Positions 12,653 through 24,114 of a stretch of 64,000 bases of DNA are shown here, one piece after another. The stretch comes from Sarcocystis neurona (lineage: Eukaryota; Apicomplexa; Conoidasida; Eucoccidiorida; Sarcocystidae): assembly GCA_000727475.1 (NCBI GenBank), contig KL647298.1, forward strand, positions 2,069,863 through 2,133,862, given 5' to 3'. The translations under genes and the position numbers were made by a program. Position 1 is the first letter of the stretch. Each line of letters opens with the position of its first letter. Under the pieces are notes generated by a model, which made no database searches, was not told the DNA's origin, and worked only from the letters and a program-made list of their open reading frames with translations.

Positions 12653-15600
12653 ATGGTGGCGGTATCTCTGCACGCTCAGTCCTACCAAGATTTTCCAATC
12701 TACGTCGTATGGAGGTCTCGTATATCTCCACTTTTGTCTATCACAATGATTACACACAATCAAGATGAGTTTCTCCGTGGAGAGGCCGAAGCTGAAGTCC
12801 CTTCCGCGCAGCAGGACCTTCAGCATCGGAAACACCAAGAGCAGCAGCAGCAGCAGGAATGTCACGTACGACGTCCACAAGTAGAGCAGCAGCTGCCAGA
12901 CCGTCATGTACCACACCCGCAGGAGCAGCGCCGACAGCAGGAGCAAGAGTATCCGCAGCAGCAAATAAGGCTGTTTGTCAAATTGCGCTTGGGTGGCAGT
13001 CAAGCAGGCGAAAGAAGCGTGTGCTCCTCTGTGAAAGGACGAACAACCACGTCGGCTGCAGCGCCTTCAACGGCCACAATTTCAAAGGGAACAGCTTCAG
13101 AATTGCTTGCAGCCCCGTCGTCGTCATCAGCGTCATCGTCAGCAGCAACAGCTTCTTCGCAGAGCGCCTCACTGTGTGCGGTGGCTTCTTCAGATGATCC
13201 CCCACCGTGCTCCGTAGACTATTCGGTAGAAGCAACAGCATCAAAAGCTGCTCAAGAGCCTTCCGTCGACAGCTGTGAAGTACCGGGCGGCAACAGCAGC
13301 AACAGGAACCGCAGAGGTGGTCAGCATTGTGGTTGCACGGTGGCGATACGTAAGGTGTGTTGCGGTGGACTGCAATACCTGGAGCATCAGAAGGCTCGTA
13401 GCTTAGATGCGATAATGTACGGTTTTGAGAGGTACGCGGCGGTAGTATACAAACATTCCTGGTTGGTCTTGATAGCTTCTGTGCTGTTAACTGCCGCACT
13501 CAGCGTTGGAGTGTTTCGGCGAACAAAAGAGCGAGACGTGTACAAGCTTTACAGCTTGAAAGTCTCTTCCTCGCAGAAATCGAAAGAAAAAGTTTTCTCA
13601 GCATTCCCTCCTGATCGTGTTTTACAGGTGATTGTCGAAAGTGAGAGTGGCGACTTGCTTCAGCAGGAATCACTGCAGCAACTGGCGAACCTGCAAGCAA
13701 GCCTCCAAAGTCTTACCCTTGAAAGGGATGCAGTCAAGACAGACGAGTATAATCGCATACTGGACAAGAAGTTTGACCGCGCCGAGTATCCGGCCACCTT
13801 GACGTATCAGGATCTTTGTGCTGTTGACGCCCAAAATCAGTGCGTCGCTACCAGCGTCCTCGATCTCTATCCAGAACCTGCTGCATATGGACGCATGCCG
13901 CTGCTGCTCCAGAGCAAGAATAATCCAGTAATCCTAAACTCACGTACCGGCCGCGTCTTTCGGGTAGACTCCATCCTTGCCAAGTACGAGCTCCGGCCTG
14001 TTGCACCAGGGCAGCCGGAGCAGCAGGTGATGAATGCTCATGTCGCCCTCCTGCGTATGAATTTTAGAGGCGATGAAAAATGGCGCCCGTTTGTAGCGGC
14101 GTTTGAAGAATTGGTGACGCAGTACTTGCTGGACCACAGGAGGTTCAACACTGACTTGTTTCTAACGCCCCGTACCGATCGTTCAGCGGCAGACGAGCTG
14201 CATAGAGCTTCCACATTAGACCTGCCTCATTGGATGATGCTGGTGGGAGCAGGCGTCCTAGTCACCATTTATACGTCGGTGGTAAACAGTTCTTTAACTT
14301 ACAGAACCAAATTGCTACCGTCTGCGATGGGGGCCCTTGCGAGTTTTCTGGGCTACTTAGGCGGGGCAGGAGCAGTTTATCTGTGCGGAGTTAACCACAC
14401 AGCACCAGCAGACGCTACACCTTTCCTCGCACTTGGAATTGGAGTGGATGATTTGTTTGTAATCATTAACGCATACTCTCTTACGTATTTATATAAGGAC
14501 CCACAGCGGCGGGTTGTTAGCGCTGTGCGAGATGCGGGGCTTTCCATCAGTCTCACTACTGTAACCAATGTCATTACTTTTATGATTGGCGCTGTCTGTC
14601 CCTACTACAGTATCTCAGGTTTTTGCCTCGTTACCGCTGGCGCCCTCTGTTGGGGGTATGTAATGTGCCTTACCTTTTTTCTAGCTGTTCTCTGTATCGA
14701 CGCTCGCAGAGAAGCCCGTAAACAGATGCTTCTGCATGCGCTTCTCTGCATGAGGACAGCCCAGCAAGGGCATCCAACGACACTGTCCGCTATTACACCG
14801 ATGGCAGCTCCGGACGCAGCGCCCATCGGCGCAGCCACCCCGCTGCACAAAGCAGCTGAAAAGACAGCATTGACAAACAGTGACAGACCCGCTGCAGCGG
14901 GTCACGCTCAGCAGAGGAATATGGCGAGAGGAGAGGATATTGAAGATGTGACAGGTGCTGGGGCTGCAACAGCTGGTGCCGAGTGGCTCGCGGAGCCCAG
15001 GAAAACAGCTGGGAATGCAGGACCGGAAGACACGGCACGTGATGCTGCAGCACCGCTGACCTCAGAAGTGCCTCAGATTGTAGACAGGGAAACTTCACTG
15101 GATCTAGAGAGTAGCCCGGTGGCGTGTTACGGAGAGGAGCTCTTGACGACACATGAACTCGCTGCTTTAATGGTATTATACCAGAAACGTAAGCGCCAAC
15201 GTGCTGCAGAAGGGACACCCTCTACCCGATCAGCAGGTGAATTCGTGGAAAAAAACAGAGAGGCAGGCGGTTACGTGTGTGATATAGCACGAGATGTGCA
15301 ACAGTCAAGTACTGCATGTGAGGTGACTCCACACAGCAGCAACGGTGGCAGCAGGGGACGCGAATCCCCACAAGAAAGCTACCATAGTTCTGCGCATCCG
15401 AAAGAGGAAGACACAGTAGACAACGGGAGAGAATCTTCACCGGAAAAAAAAAACTACTCGGACACTGTTAGTCAGGGTGGTAGCGGGTTGGACGGTGGAT
15501 GCGGAGATACTACAAGGAACAATGTCGATCCAATAACGATCAAACAGTGCGCCTCCTGGGAAACGCGACAGGGTAGCGTAGAAGGTGTGATTCGCACTAC

Positions 15601-18600
15601 TAATAGGCCCACTGCTGAGGAAACCGCCCATCTACTTCAGCATTTCCAACAAGAACTCGAAGAAAACCCAGATCGATTGTTGTCGCTCTACCACCCAGAA
15701 CCACGAGGAAATCCCGGACGGATATGGAGGCTGTTTTTCAGAGAGTACTACGCAAGGTAGGCGTCAGCATAAGTGGGAAAATATGTGTACAAATATATAT
15801 TTACAAGGATAACACTGTATATCGTTACTGCACATGCAGTGTATACTTTATGCGTACAGCAGCCCGTACGCCTGTACATGCTGCTGTGACTGGGTGGGTG
15901 AGCAGCTGTGATCAGCCGACCAGTCGTAGGTAAGAACTTATCTTTGCTAACGTACAGGTTCTTCTCCGTATAGCCTGCCTTACTTTCTCTTAGCAAACCG
16001 AGCTCTTAGCGTTATAGCTGTGTGTCATTCCGCGTGCACAACAATCAACTCACAGTAGCATTGACTAGGTGTATCATCGCTGATACGCATTCACTGTGCA
16101 CAACGCTGGCCCTCCTTACGTGCTGGTAACCCTCGCTGCATATTTCTTTGCCGCGCGCTGCCTCTGTCCTCGTTGAATGCTAATTACGTAAGTTAATCAA
16201 GCTTTATCTCGAACTGATCCTGTACCTCAATACAGGTGATCATCTGCGACGTGCCTGTACGCGAATTGGAGGAGACATGTCTGTGCATGAGTCGACGCTT
16301 GCTGCATGCTGCGGGTGTCTTTTCCAGACTGCTTGGCAGCCGGTGGGTAAAGTTGTGGATATCACTGGTTTTTCTGGCTTTCACTGGGCTCTCCATCTAC
16401 GGGGCAACGAGGCTGGAGTATGGGTTTTCACTGAAGGACATCACTCCGAACGCCTCGTTCCTACGTGATTTCTACGAAAAACATGAACAATACTTCAGCA
16501 ATTACGGAGATGAAGTCGTCGTCTTCTTTCCTGGAACGGCACAGCTGCAGAGTCGCAGTGTGCAGAGAGAATATCTTACAGTTGTGACTGACATCAAAAA
16601 CGTACAAAATATTACGGCCGTCAGTGACGGCCTGTCTCGGTTCCTACAAAACGCCGGGAACGATCTACCCGATGGAGATCGTCCACAGTTCCTCAATGCG
16701 TAGGTCCCCCCCTTTCACAGGGTGGTCTCCGCCCGGGACGTGCACTTGTGGACGCAGGCGTGTCTACTTCTGCTGCGAACTCAGCGATGCGTCATGGATG
16801 CTAGTGTGCACCTTAGGTAACACCTGTACCTACATACATGCGCCCGGCGTTTCTCTCTCCATCCCTGCGTACAAATCAAGGCTAAACATGTAGAGCTGCA
16901 CGCCTATGTCTTTGGGACAGGCTGCTGTCACACTGGCACACGTATGCCATTGCGTTCAGCTTCGCCTTTCCCAGACGTGACCATTTGTCTTCCGACTGAA
17001 CTAAGCCTATCTTTGTCCCGCCCTCCCTCCGCTGGTGATTTCGACTACCACGCGGATACGTGAGGACTGCAAACCCGCGAGTCCCATATGCCGCAGATGC
17101 GGAGAGGCTTACACTCAGTGAACGTACCTTACATCTGTCTGTCTTTTCATCCCCAGCAGTCGCTTGTTTCCTTCGAGCATGATCTGCTTCTCGAAAATGA
17201 GTGACGCTGACAAATTTTGGGTTATATGGAGAGAACACCGAACGCTCTCGGTATAGCCGTTGCTATTGCGCTCGATGCTCTTGCTGCTTTTCTTCCTGGT
17301 ATACCTGTTGTCGCTTTTACTGTGGTTTCGAATCCAGCTTGTGTTCGTGCTGCTGCTAGTGATGCTACTCCTGTCGCTGCAGCGCTTACTGCCGGTGCTG
17401 TCGGAGATGTTGTTGGTACGATTGCTAATTCTGCAGCTGCTATTTCCCCCCCCTGCTGCCCTAATGCTTGCTCCTCCTCTTCTCTTTTGCGTGCTGCAGT
17501 TTCCGCTTCTGCATTGACTTTGCTGCTCGTGATGTTCTCATTGCGTTTGATGGTGCTGTCTGTTGTGATACGCTGCTGACTTTGTCAGACTGCGAACCTG
17601 GCTGCAGGCGGACCCCTTGGGCCGTAATTTTGAAAGAGATTTTCAGTTTTCCACTGAAGGGGAGCTGCAGTGGGCGAAATTCACCTGCTGGATGAGGCTT
17701 CTCGATAACTCAGCAGCACGCTACAATCTGCTGCAACGGCTGAAGCAGATCGTACAAACAGCAGGTCCACATCTAGACGGCGATGTGTACTCCGGCCTCG
17801 CTGTCATCTGGGAGAGCGACCCACAAGTACTCAGCTTCACGTTGACCAACTTAGCCATCGCGCTCGCCGCTATTCTCGGGGTGAGAATGTAACAAATTGT
17901 TTCGAGCCTTAGGAGGAGCACTGCACTCACCGCTTTCTCCCCTAGGACGTTAGTCGTTATAGTATTACCATACCACGAATAGTGCTGGCTCTAATAGTAA
18001 AACTACAGACACACGCAAATAACAACTGCGTATATTTAAGAAATTTGTATATATGTGTAAACGAGTATAGACAAGAAGATGACCGCGTAAAAGTTTGAAA
18101 GGGGAAAAGCAGTTGAATAGAGACGTACATGGCTGAATTATCTAGCTATTCAGGAATATGTCCGCGTGGAGGAAAGGATTATGTGCATAGAGAGAGAAAT
18201 AAAGGTATGAATGAATACCGTTGTGGGACCTTTAACTCGTGGCATTTTGAATAACTAGAAACATTCTGTAAACTCTGAATTCCGACTGCATGTACGCCTT
18301 GCAGGTTTCGCTGTTGATGATCCCGAATCTGACATCAGCCGCGTTGGTGGTTGCTGCGGTGACGTTCGTGGATTTGTGCCTCTTTGGCATGATGGGTTTT
18401 ATCCACCTTCACCTCAGCATGATCAGCATGGTCAATCTTCTCATTTCCGTAGGTACGTCAACGTGTGTGTCCAGGTTTATACTCTGCGCATGTGCATGAG
18501 CTGTTTCAAATGCCATATGTCTGTGCAGCTGTCTCTGTAGAAGGGCCCCGTCTTTTAGGTCAGTCTGTCATGATTCGTATGACCGATCTGCTCTCCCGTC

Positions 18601-19992
18601 TAGGTACGCTTCCTACATACACAGCTAATCGCGCATCCAGCTTTGTACATATAATATACATATATATATATATATATCTATCACGGCCCACCGTAAGCAT
18701 ACAGAAATGTGTAGTCCCTCACGCGTGGTACGGTGCGCGGATCGCACAACGCGCTCAAACGCCTCTAAACTGCGCACAGACAAATTACGCACGGCGACCT
18801 CACAACGCGTCTACACTGTCGTCCACTGTGGAAGTTGTAGTCTGTTCGAGGAAATTCTGGTCTTGCAAGTATTTGACCCGAGACGTTTCTGCGGCGGACA
18901 ACCAGCATATCTGTACAACTGTATCCGATTGTTCTGCATTTTGTGCTGATGGGTAGTGTAGTCGTATGCATGTACAAGTTCAATATGCATAGGTATATGT
19001 ATAGGTGTGTGAATGCACACATACGCGTACGTATGTTCCTTGAAGTGAAAGCTCCAATTTTACAGTTCATAGAACACAAGTGCACGCAAGCAGTAGCCGT
19101 CAACACCGGTTGTTAGGTGCCACTGCCTTTGTTGATTTGTATCATTTACGCAGATACATCTGCACTCGTCTGGGTCGGCATGCAGAAGGTACATGTTTAT
19201 AGGTATGTACTGACATGCGGTTTGCAGGCTACAGCGTAGACTTCACAATCCACGTGGCGCACACCTTCACCCACTGCGTAGGCTCTAGCCTTCAAGACCG
19301 CATATCGGAGACCATGGTGGTAATGGGAGCTCCGGTGACGCACGGCATGATCTCGACGCTGCTGGCGATAATGGCCTTGAGCGGTTCCCCCCGATATATC
19401 CTTCAAGTTTTCTTCAAAATGATGCTCATGGTACGTTGCGACGTCTGTTTTCTGCCTTCTGCCGACTACAAGCAAAGTGGTCATCCTCACGACACCTGCT
19501 TGTATACCGGTGTACGCACCGGTATGGTGGTGAGCGGTTACGGGCTCAGTTTTGCATGCACGTACAGTAACGTCTACGTATTCGCGTGTGTGTGCACGTG
19601 CATACCTATAGTCTTGGGACAAGACAGCGTTTACTTGGCGATGTATTTTTAAGTTGTCGGCGTTGTTTGGAAGTATACTTTAATGAAAAATGTTTCTCAG
19701 TGTGCGAGTCTTAGGTCGGTAAGGTGCCATCACTCGCTACTTGTTTCACATGAGGTGACTACATTTATTCACTTGTATCCTTATTTTGTGTGCTTCTCGT
19801 AACCGTGACAGTTTTTGTGGATTGTGAATGCTATGTTGCTGCCTGTAGGTAGTGACGTTTTCCTATGCAGCAGGCATGATTTTTCTGCCAACAGTGTTAT
19901 CGTTGGTGGGCCCGACACGCCGCCACCGTCGCCGAAGGGACACCTCAGAAGAAGCGCGTGGTTCTAGCGTGTCCCCGGCTGTCTGCATATAA
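12653..19992 (+). CDS. Patched/NPC1-related RND protein with sterol-sensing domain, 6 exons
   Basis: Exons are 12653-15756, 16328-16699, 17589-17880, 18305-18452, 19228-19430 and 19849-19992 (stop TAA 19990-19992). All junction phases agree and give 1420 residues. The N-terminal 240 residues are low complexity (Gln then Ser/Ala). TM1 is near 269-287. The sterol-sensing domain (TM2-6) spans about 527-682 and includes the patched/NPC1 motif LALGIGVDDLF. A hydrophilic loop of about 330 residues follows, then NPGRIWRLFFREYYAR, TM7 (LWISLVFLAFTGLSIYG) and a second luminal domain. The last helices include VNLLISVGYSVDFTIHVAHTF-type sequence split over exons 4 and 5, matching the second-half signature of NPC1. 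RND proteins of this kind move or sense sterols and lipids in membranes; Plasmodium and Toxoplasma NCR1 are the nearest known relatives of this architecture. Whether it is the NCR1 orthologue or another patched-family member cannot be decided here. Intron 1 joins AG to A at the clean acceptor TCTTTTCCAG. Confidence 0.92.
16700..17588 (+). other. Intron 2 of the patched-family gene, carrying a decayed trinucleotide block
   Basis: The donor is GTAGGT at 16700 and the acceptor is TTTGTCAG ending at 17588. The stretch 17217-17580 is unusual: it has a strong three-base rhythm (GCT, GTT, CTT and similar triplets) and stays open for about 120 codons as Ala/Val-rich sequence. This looks like a mutated homopolymer-coding repeat lying in an intron. 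Reading phases of the flanking exons exclude it from the mature protein as I model it. Confidence 0.7.
18655..18680 (+). repeat. (TA)n microsatellite in intron 4 of the patched-family gene
   Basis: A nearly pure TA tract is interrupted by one CAT near its start. Several more lie in the window (for example near 22517, 22965, 26736, 27960, 39180 and 40285), usually bounded by GT on the left and AC or GC on the right. Confidence 0.9.
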
Positions 19993-22900
19993 CACACGGA
20001 CAGACGTACGTGGAGATAATGTGCCTATGTGTGTCTTCGTGTATGGATGCGTCTACACTACTCAGGTGAGGCTGCCCGTTACGCAACCACCATTGTGTCT
20101 GGGGAGAGATTTCCGCACATGCCTAATACTGGATATTTCGTCTCTTCTAACGTGCAGACGCATGTTCTCAATAAGAACAAGCTTTCACATGTGTTCGTAA
20201 ACGTGTGAACGTGCAGCGGCTCGAAGAGAAGGCAAGCGGCGTGCACACGCTGCGGTTTTGAATCTAGAGGATGTGCAGGATCTGCAGCGTCGTTTTTGAC
20301 AGTGGGGGAGTTGTTCATTCATGTTCCGCGATCTGTGCAAGCATACCTGTGTAGTGGCAGGACACTGGCACTTTTCGTGTACGCACGTATGCATTTGTAT
20401 GTTTACCTATACATATATATATATATACATATATGTATGTATATGGTAGGTTAAACATCGGTACTGCATCTGTGTTGCATTTTGACTCGACACTACTAGA
20501 GAAGAAAAAACCTTTTCCTGATGTGCCTGTGCTTCCTTATTCGATCATTCTAAGTGGTTGGCTGCTTGTCAGTGGAGGCTCTGTCGAACGTAAACCAGGG
20601 TACTAGGTTTCCTGTGTCCCAATCCTCGACGTGCGAGTACACAATTATATACATGTTTGTATTTAAGTATAGATATATATATAAATATGTATCTGCATAC
20701 GGAAAAGTTTAAGAACAGCGAAAAGTCCCGTTTTTACGTGTTGACGCATAGACACTTTGAGGAAAAGCCTGCGTGTCTCACCTCGCAGAACTGTGGATTA
20801 AAATGGTCTTCTCTACGAGTGCTGAAAGAATTTCCTTGGCCACGCTGTGGACCTCTAGTCACGTCAAGGTGGTTCGTCCGCAGAAGGAAGTAAAGCCGCC
20901 GCTGCTGATTCCGCAGCTGCTGTTTCGACTACTGGATTGCCAGCCCTATGGTTTCTCGGGTAGCATCCGGAGATAGGTTGTGGTCCGCGTGTCAGCGACA
21001 GCTTTCCTCTCACTGTGCCTAAAGGTGACCATTCTGCTGAAGAGTTTGTGTACTTGTAACTTTCTGCCCTCCAGTTGTAGACCACCACTCTGCACCATGG
21101 CACATTTACATTGGCTTTGTGTCCATATTACAAACACCCACCTCTGGGCCAGCTACACATTTTAGAGTCATTTGCACTGCAATAATTGCAGAGGTGAAGA
21201 TCTGCCTCACAGGCTATTGATTTCCACGTATACACGCGGCTTTCCTTTATCTGGCGCTGCCCTCGGTTTAGGGACCATATCTCCTCTTGGAGTTGCACCG
21301 CGTGCAAGCGTAAGCGTGTGTAGCATACCTTTATACACGTACTCCGACGTGTCTCAAAGCCGTTTAGTCACGCTGAAAATTAACATGCACAGAATATGTA
21401 GGCGGCTTGTAGCGCGTGAGTGACCCCTGTCGAGACAAACGCGTATCCGCCTACGTAGGCGGTGTACGTGTGTGTGTCTCTCTGTATGGATGTTGTATGA
21501 ATAAAATTCACAGCTGCACTGTTACAGCGTACACCTATTTATCTTTATAAGCCAAACACTATATTTGGACGTACTAGTGTATACACAAGTATATACGTCT
21601 GGGTTTCTAGCGCAGATCCTGTGCGTCAGGAGTAGACCACCTCACCACCGTATCACTGAAAGCCGTCAACAGGCACACCTATCGTCTGTCCACAAGTATA
21701 ATGGGAGAGCTCTTCAACAATGCAGAGCTAGCGCACATGTACGCACACACACACACACACACACATGAATACGCATTAATTGGAAGACTTGTCGGGGTTG
21801 TCTCCCGCACTCACACAAGTGTACCACTACTGTATTTATTCCGAAGAATTACACGATGGTGTCGGTCAGAGTACTGAGCCATCGCATACTATATATATGC
21901 ATATGCATACGTATCAAGGCAGCTTCACACCAGACTAATATCCGTCGTACTTAAACATCCTCACGTGTTGCTTATACACACAAGCAAGGGCGTATCACTC
22001 GCACTGAATAAAGGAGCACACTTCTGCATTTGTACAACAGTGTACGTATATTTGTATAAATACATATGTACGGAGCCTGCTTTCCAGGTGTGCGGTCACG
22101 CGGTGTAGAGATACTCTGGAACATTTTACTCCGTGTGAGATATGGCAGGGAGCTGTACCACGTGCGCAGTCATGCTGCGTAGAGAGACTCGCGAACATGA
22201 AACTGGTACTCCGTGTGAGATGTAACAGGGAGCTGTACAAGGAAGTTCTGCTTGAGTCAGTAAATGGACTACATTGTGTCCTCACCAATGTAGACGAATT
22301 ACGACGTATGAGAATGGAACGGGTTCTGCGGGTCCTTAAGAGCTCGCTGCCTGCGGACACATACTTACAGATAGACCAGACATCCGCTTTTGGCTACTGA
22401 CATCGTCTCAGGCTAAGAAATCTATACGGACCTGCAGTGTAGATGAGTAACGGCGTTTTTGACACACAGCTGTAGCATGTGCAACGTTGTCTAGGCTATT
22501 GATCTAGCACGCGGATATATATATATATATTTATTTATACACTTTGCGTAGCCTTTGTGGATATGTGGTTCCTATCTGCATACGCACTGGGTAGCGCCTA
22601 ACGTGTACTCGTCCGTTCAATTGACGATATGGCCCGTGTAAAGACATACTTTGCGAAACGAATACACACACACAGAGCCGCCCACGGTATACATACAAAG
22701 ATGTATTTCCAGGGCAGAGTGATACACGCATATTTCGTGTCGTTGCAGTATGTCAACACTCTTGCCCAAATATAAACGTCTGAGTACGCAGATCAAATTT
22801 GTGCACTGTGCTCTGAGGGGTTAGCTGGATGAACTGTTTTCAGCAGCAAGGTTCATCCATATATACATAGATATATATACACACTTGCGCAGGTGTGTTC

Positions 22901-24100
22901 AATTTTCCCGTGGAGAGGACCTACGCGTGCAGCTCGCGGCTGCAAGGACCCTGCCGCGTGCGTATATATATATATATATATATGTGAACCCAACCGAAAG
23001 CGTGACTTTCTCCAAAACGACGTCTGCAGTCAACAGAAATTTCTGATTTCACCTTTCGCGCTCCAGTAGCTTCGGCAGAGCCACGACAAACTACCGGCGC
23101 GTGCGTAATAGCATCGCGTGATGAGAGGCGTCATTGCAAGCCGCCTACGCAGACATTCCCGCAAGCAATAAAGGCGCGTATTCGACCAGACACACGTAAT
23201 AATACATATACACCTGTATGTAGGAGAACAAATCACACATTGCACGTGTACACGTCGGTATATTTGTACGTATGTTCGAATAATTGCCCGTTTAGGTCTG
23301 TCAATGAAGTGCCGTGGAATAAGGCGTATACGCACAGGCATGTGGAATAGGTACAGAGTGCGAGGTATGGAGATTCGTCGTGTGTACTAGGCATACCTTA
23401 CACAAATCTATGGGCACACACGTATCTATTAAAGAGGACAACAGAGGTTACGAGAGACACGGGTGGTGTTCACATGTATGTGCGTACGGGTTGGGGGGTG
23501 TGGTGAGTCTGAAGATTGCGCAGACCTTTTTAGCACTTCAGCCGCACATATGTGTAGACACACGTGCAAGAAAGATGTCTTTCGTTCTCTGCTGCTGTCT
23601 TTGTTGTTCTACAATTAGGACGAGGATGAAAAACGACACTTTTCTTAACCTTCAGTTTGCTGCTGCACGCGTCTCCGGCAGAGATTCCAGGCTTGCTGCT
23701 GCCACGAAAGCACGTGCAGACACGTAACGCTTTGCAAGCTTCTAATGTGATTAAGTCGCACATATACATTGACACATGTGGATGTGTACTCCTATGTACA
23801 AGTGGGCACGTAAATACATATTTATACAAGCACACAATTATAGGAATCTGTGTATAAGTGCGGTTGTCCCTACGTAGCGCTTGTTACATACGTCGACGTA
23901 GAAGTACACCTGCACTTCACACTCAGATAAAAACACTTCCTACTCGCTAGCGACGCCCAGAAACACCTCCACTCCCCTCCTGCGTACGCGTATGGATAGA
24001 CGCACCTTGTACTAGTTTAGCACATACGCCAGTCTACGTGTCTACTCCCTTGCAGTGTCTTACTTCCCTGCGGTGTGTTGGTGTAGAGGAACTCGAAATG
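19993..24100. other. Non-coding interval with simple repeats
   Basis: I see no gene. The interval holds (TA)n tracts near 20410, 22517 and 22965, an (AC)n tract at 21743-21764 and an 80-bp imperfect duplication near 22088-22239. Short open frames are present but lack domains, splice structure or length. The first few hundred bases should hold the 3' untranslated region of the patched-family gene; no AATAAA signal could be singled out. Confidence 0.5.
22088..22239 (+). repeat. 80-bp imperfect tandem duplication
   Basis: TACTCCGTGTGAGAT followed by GGCAGGGAGCTGTAC or AACAGGGAGCTGTAC occurs twice, 80 bases apart (CCGTGTGAGA at 22131 and 22211). The flanks are also related (CGGTGTAGAGATACTC versus GCGTAGAGAGACTC). 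No function is evident. Confidence 0.75.
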
Positions 24101-24114
24101 CTGCAGTATTTTGT

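Noticed and set aside
16236..16327. Earlier acceptor (ATACAG at 16235) for exon 2 of the patched-family gene
   Set aside because: Joining it to the exon 1 donor gives a phase error and an immediate stop. The acceptor TCTTTTCCAG ending at 16327 restores the phase and joins YYAR directly to LLGSRWVKLW as in family members.
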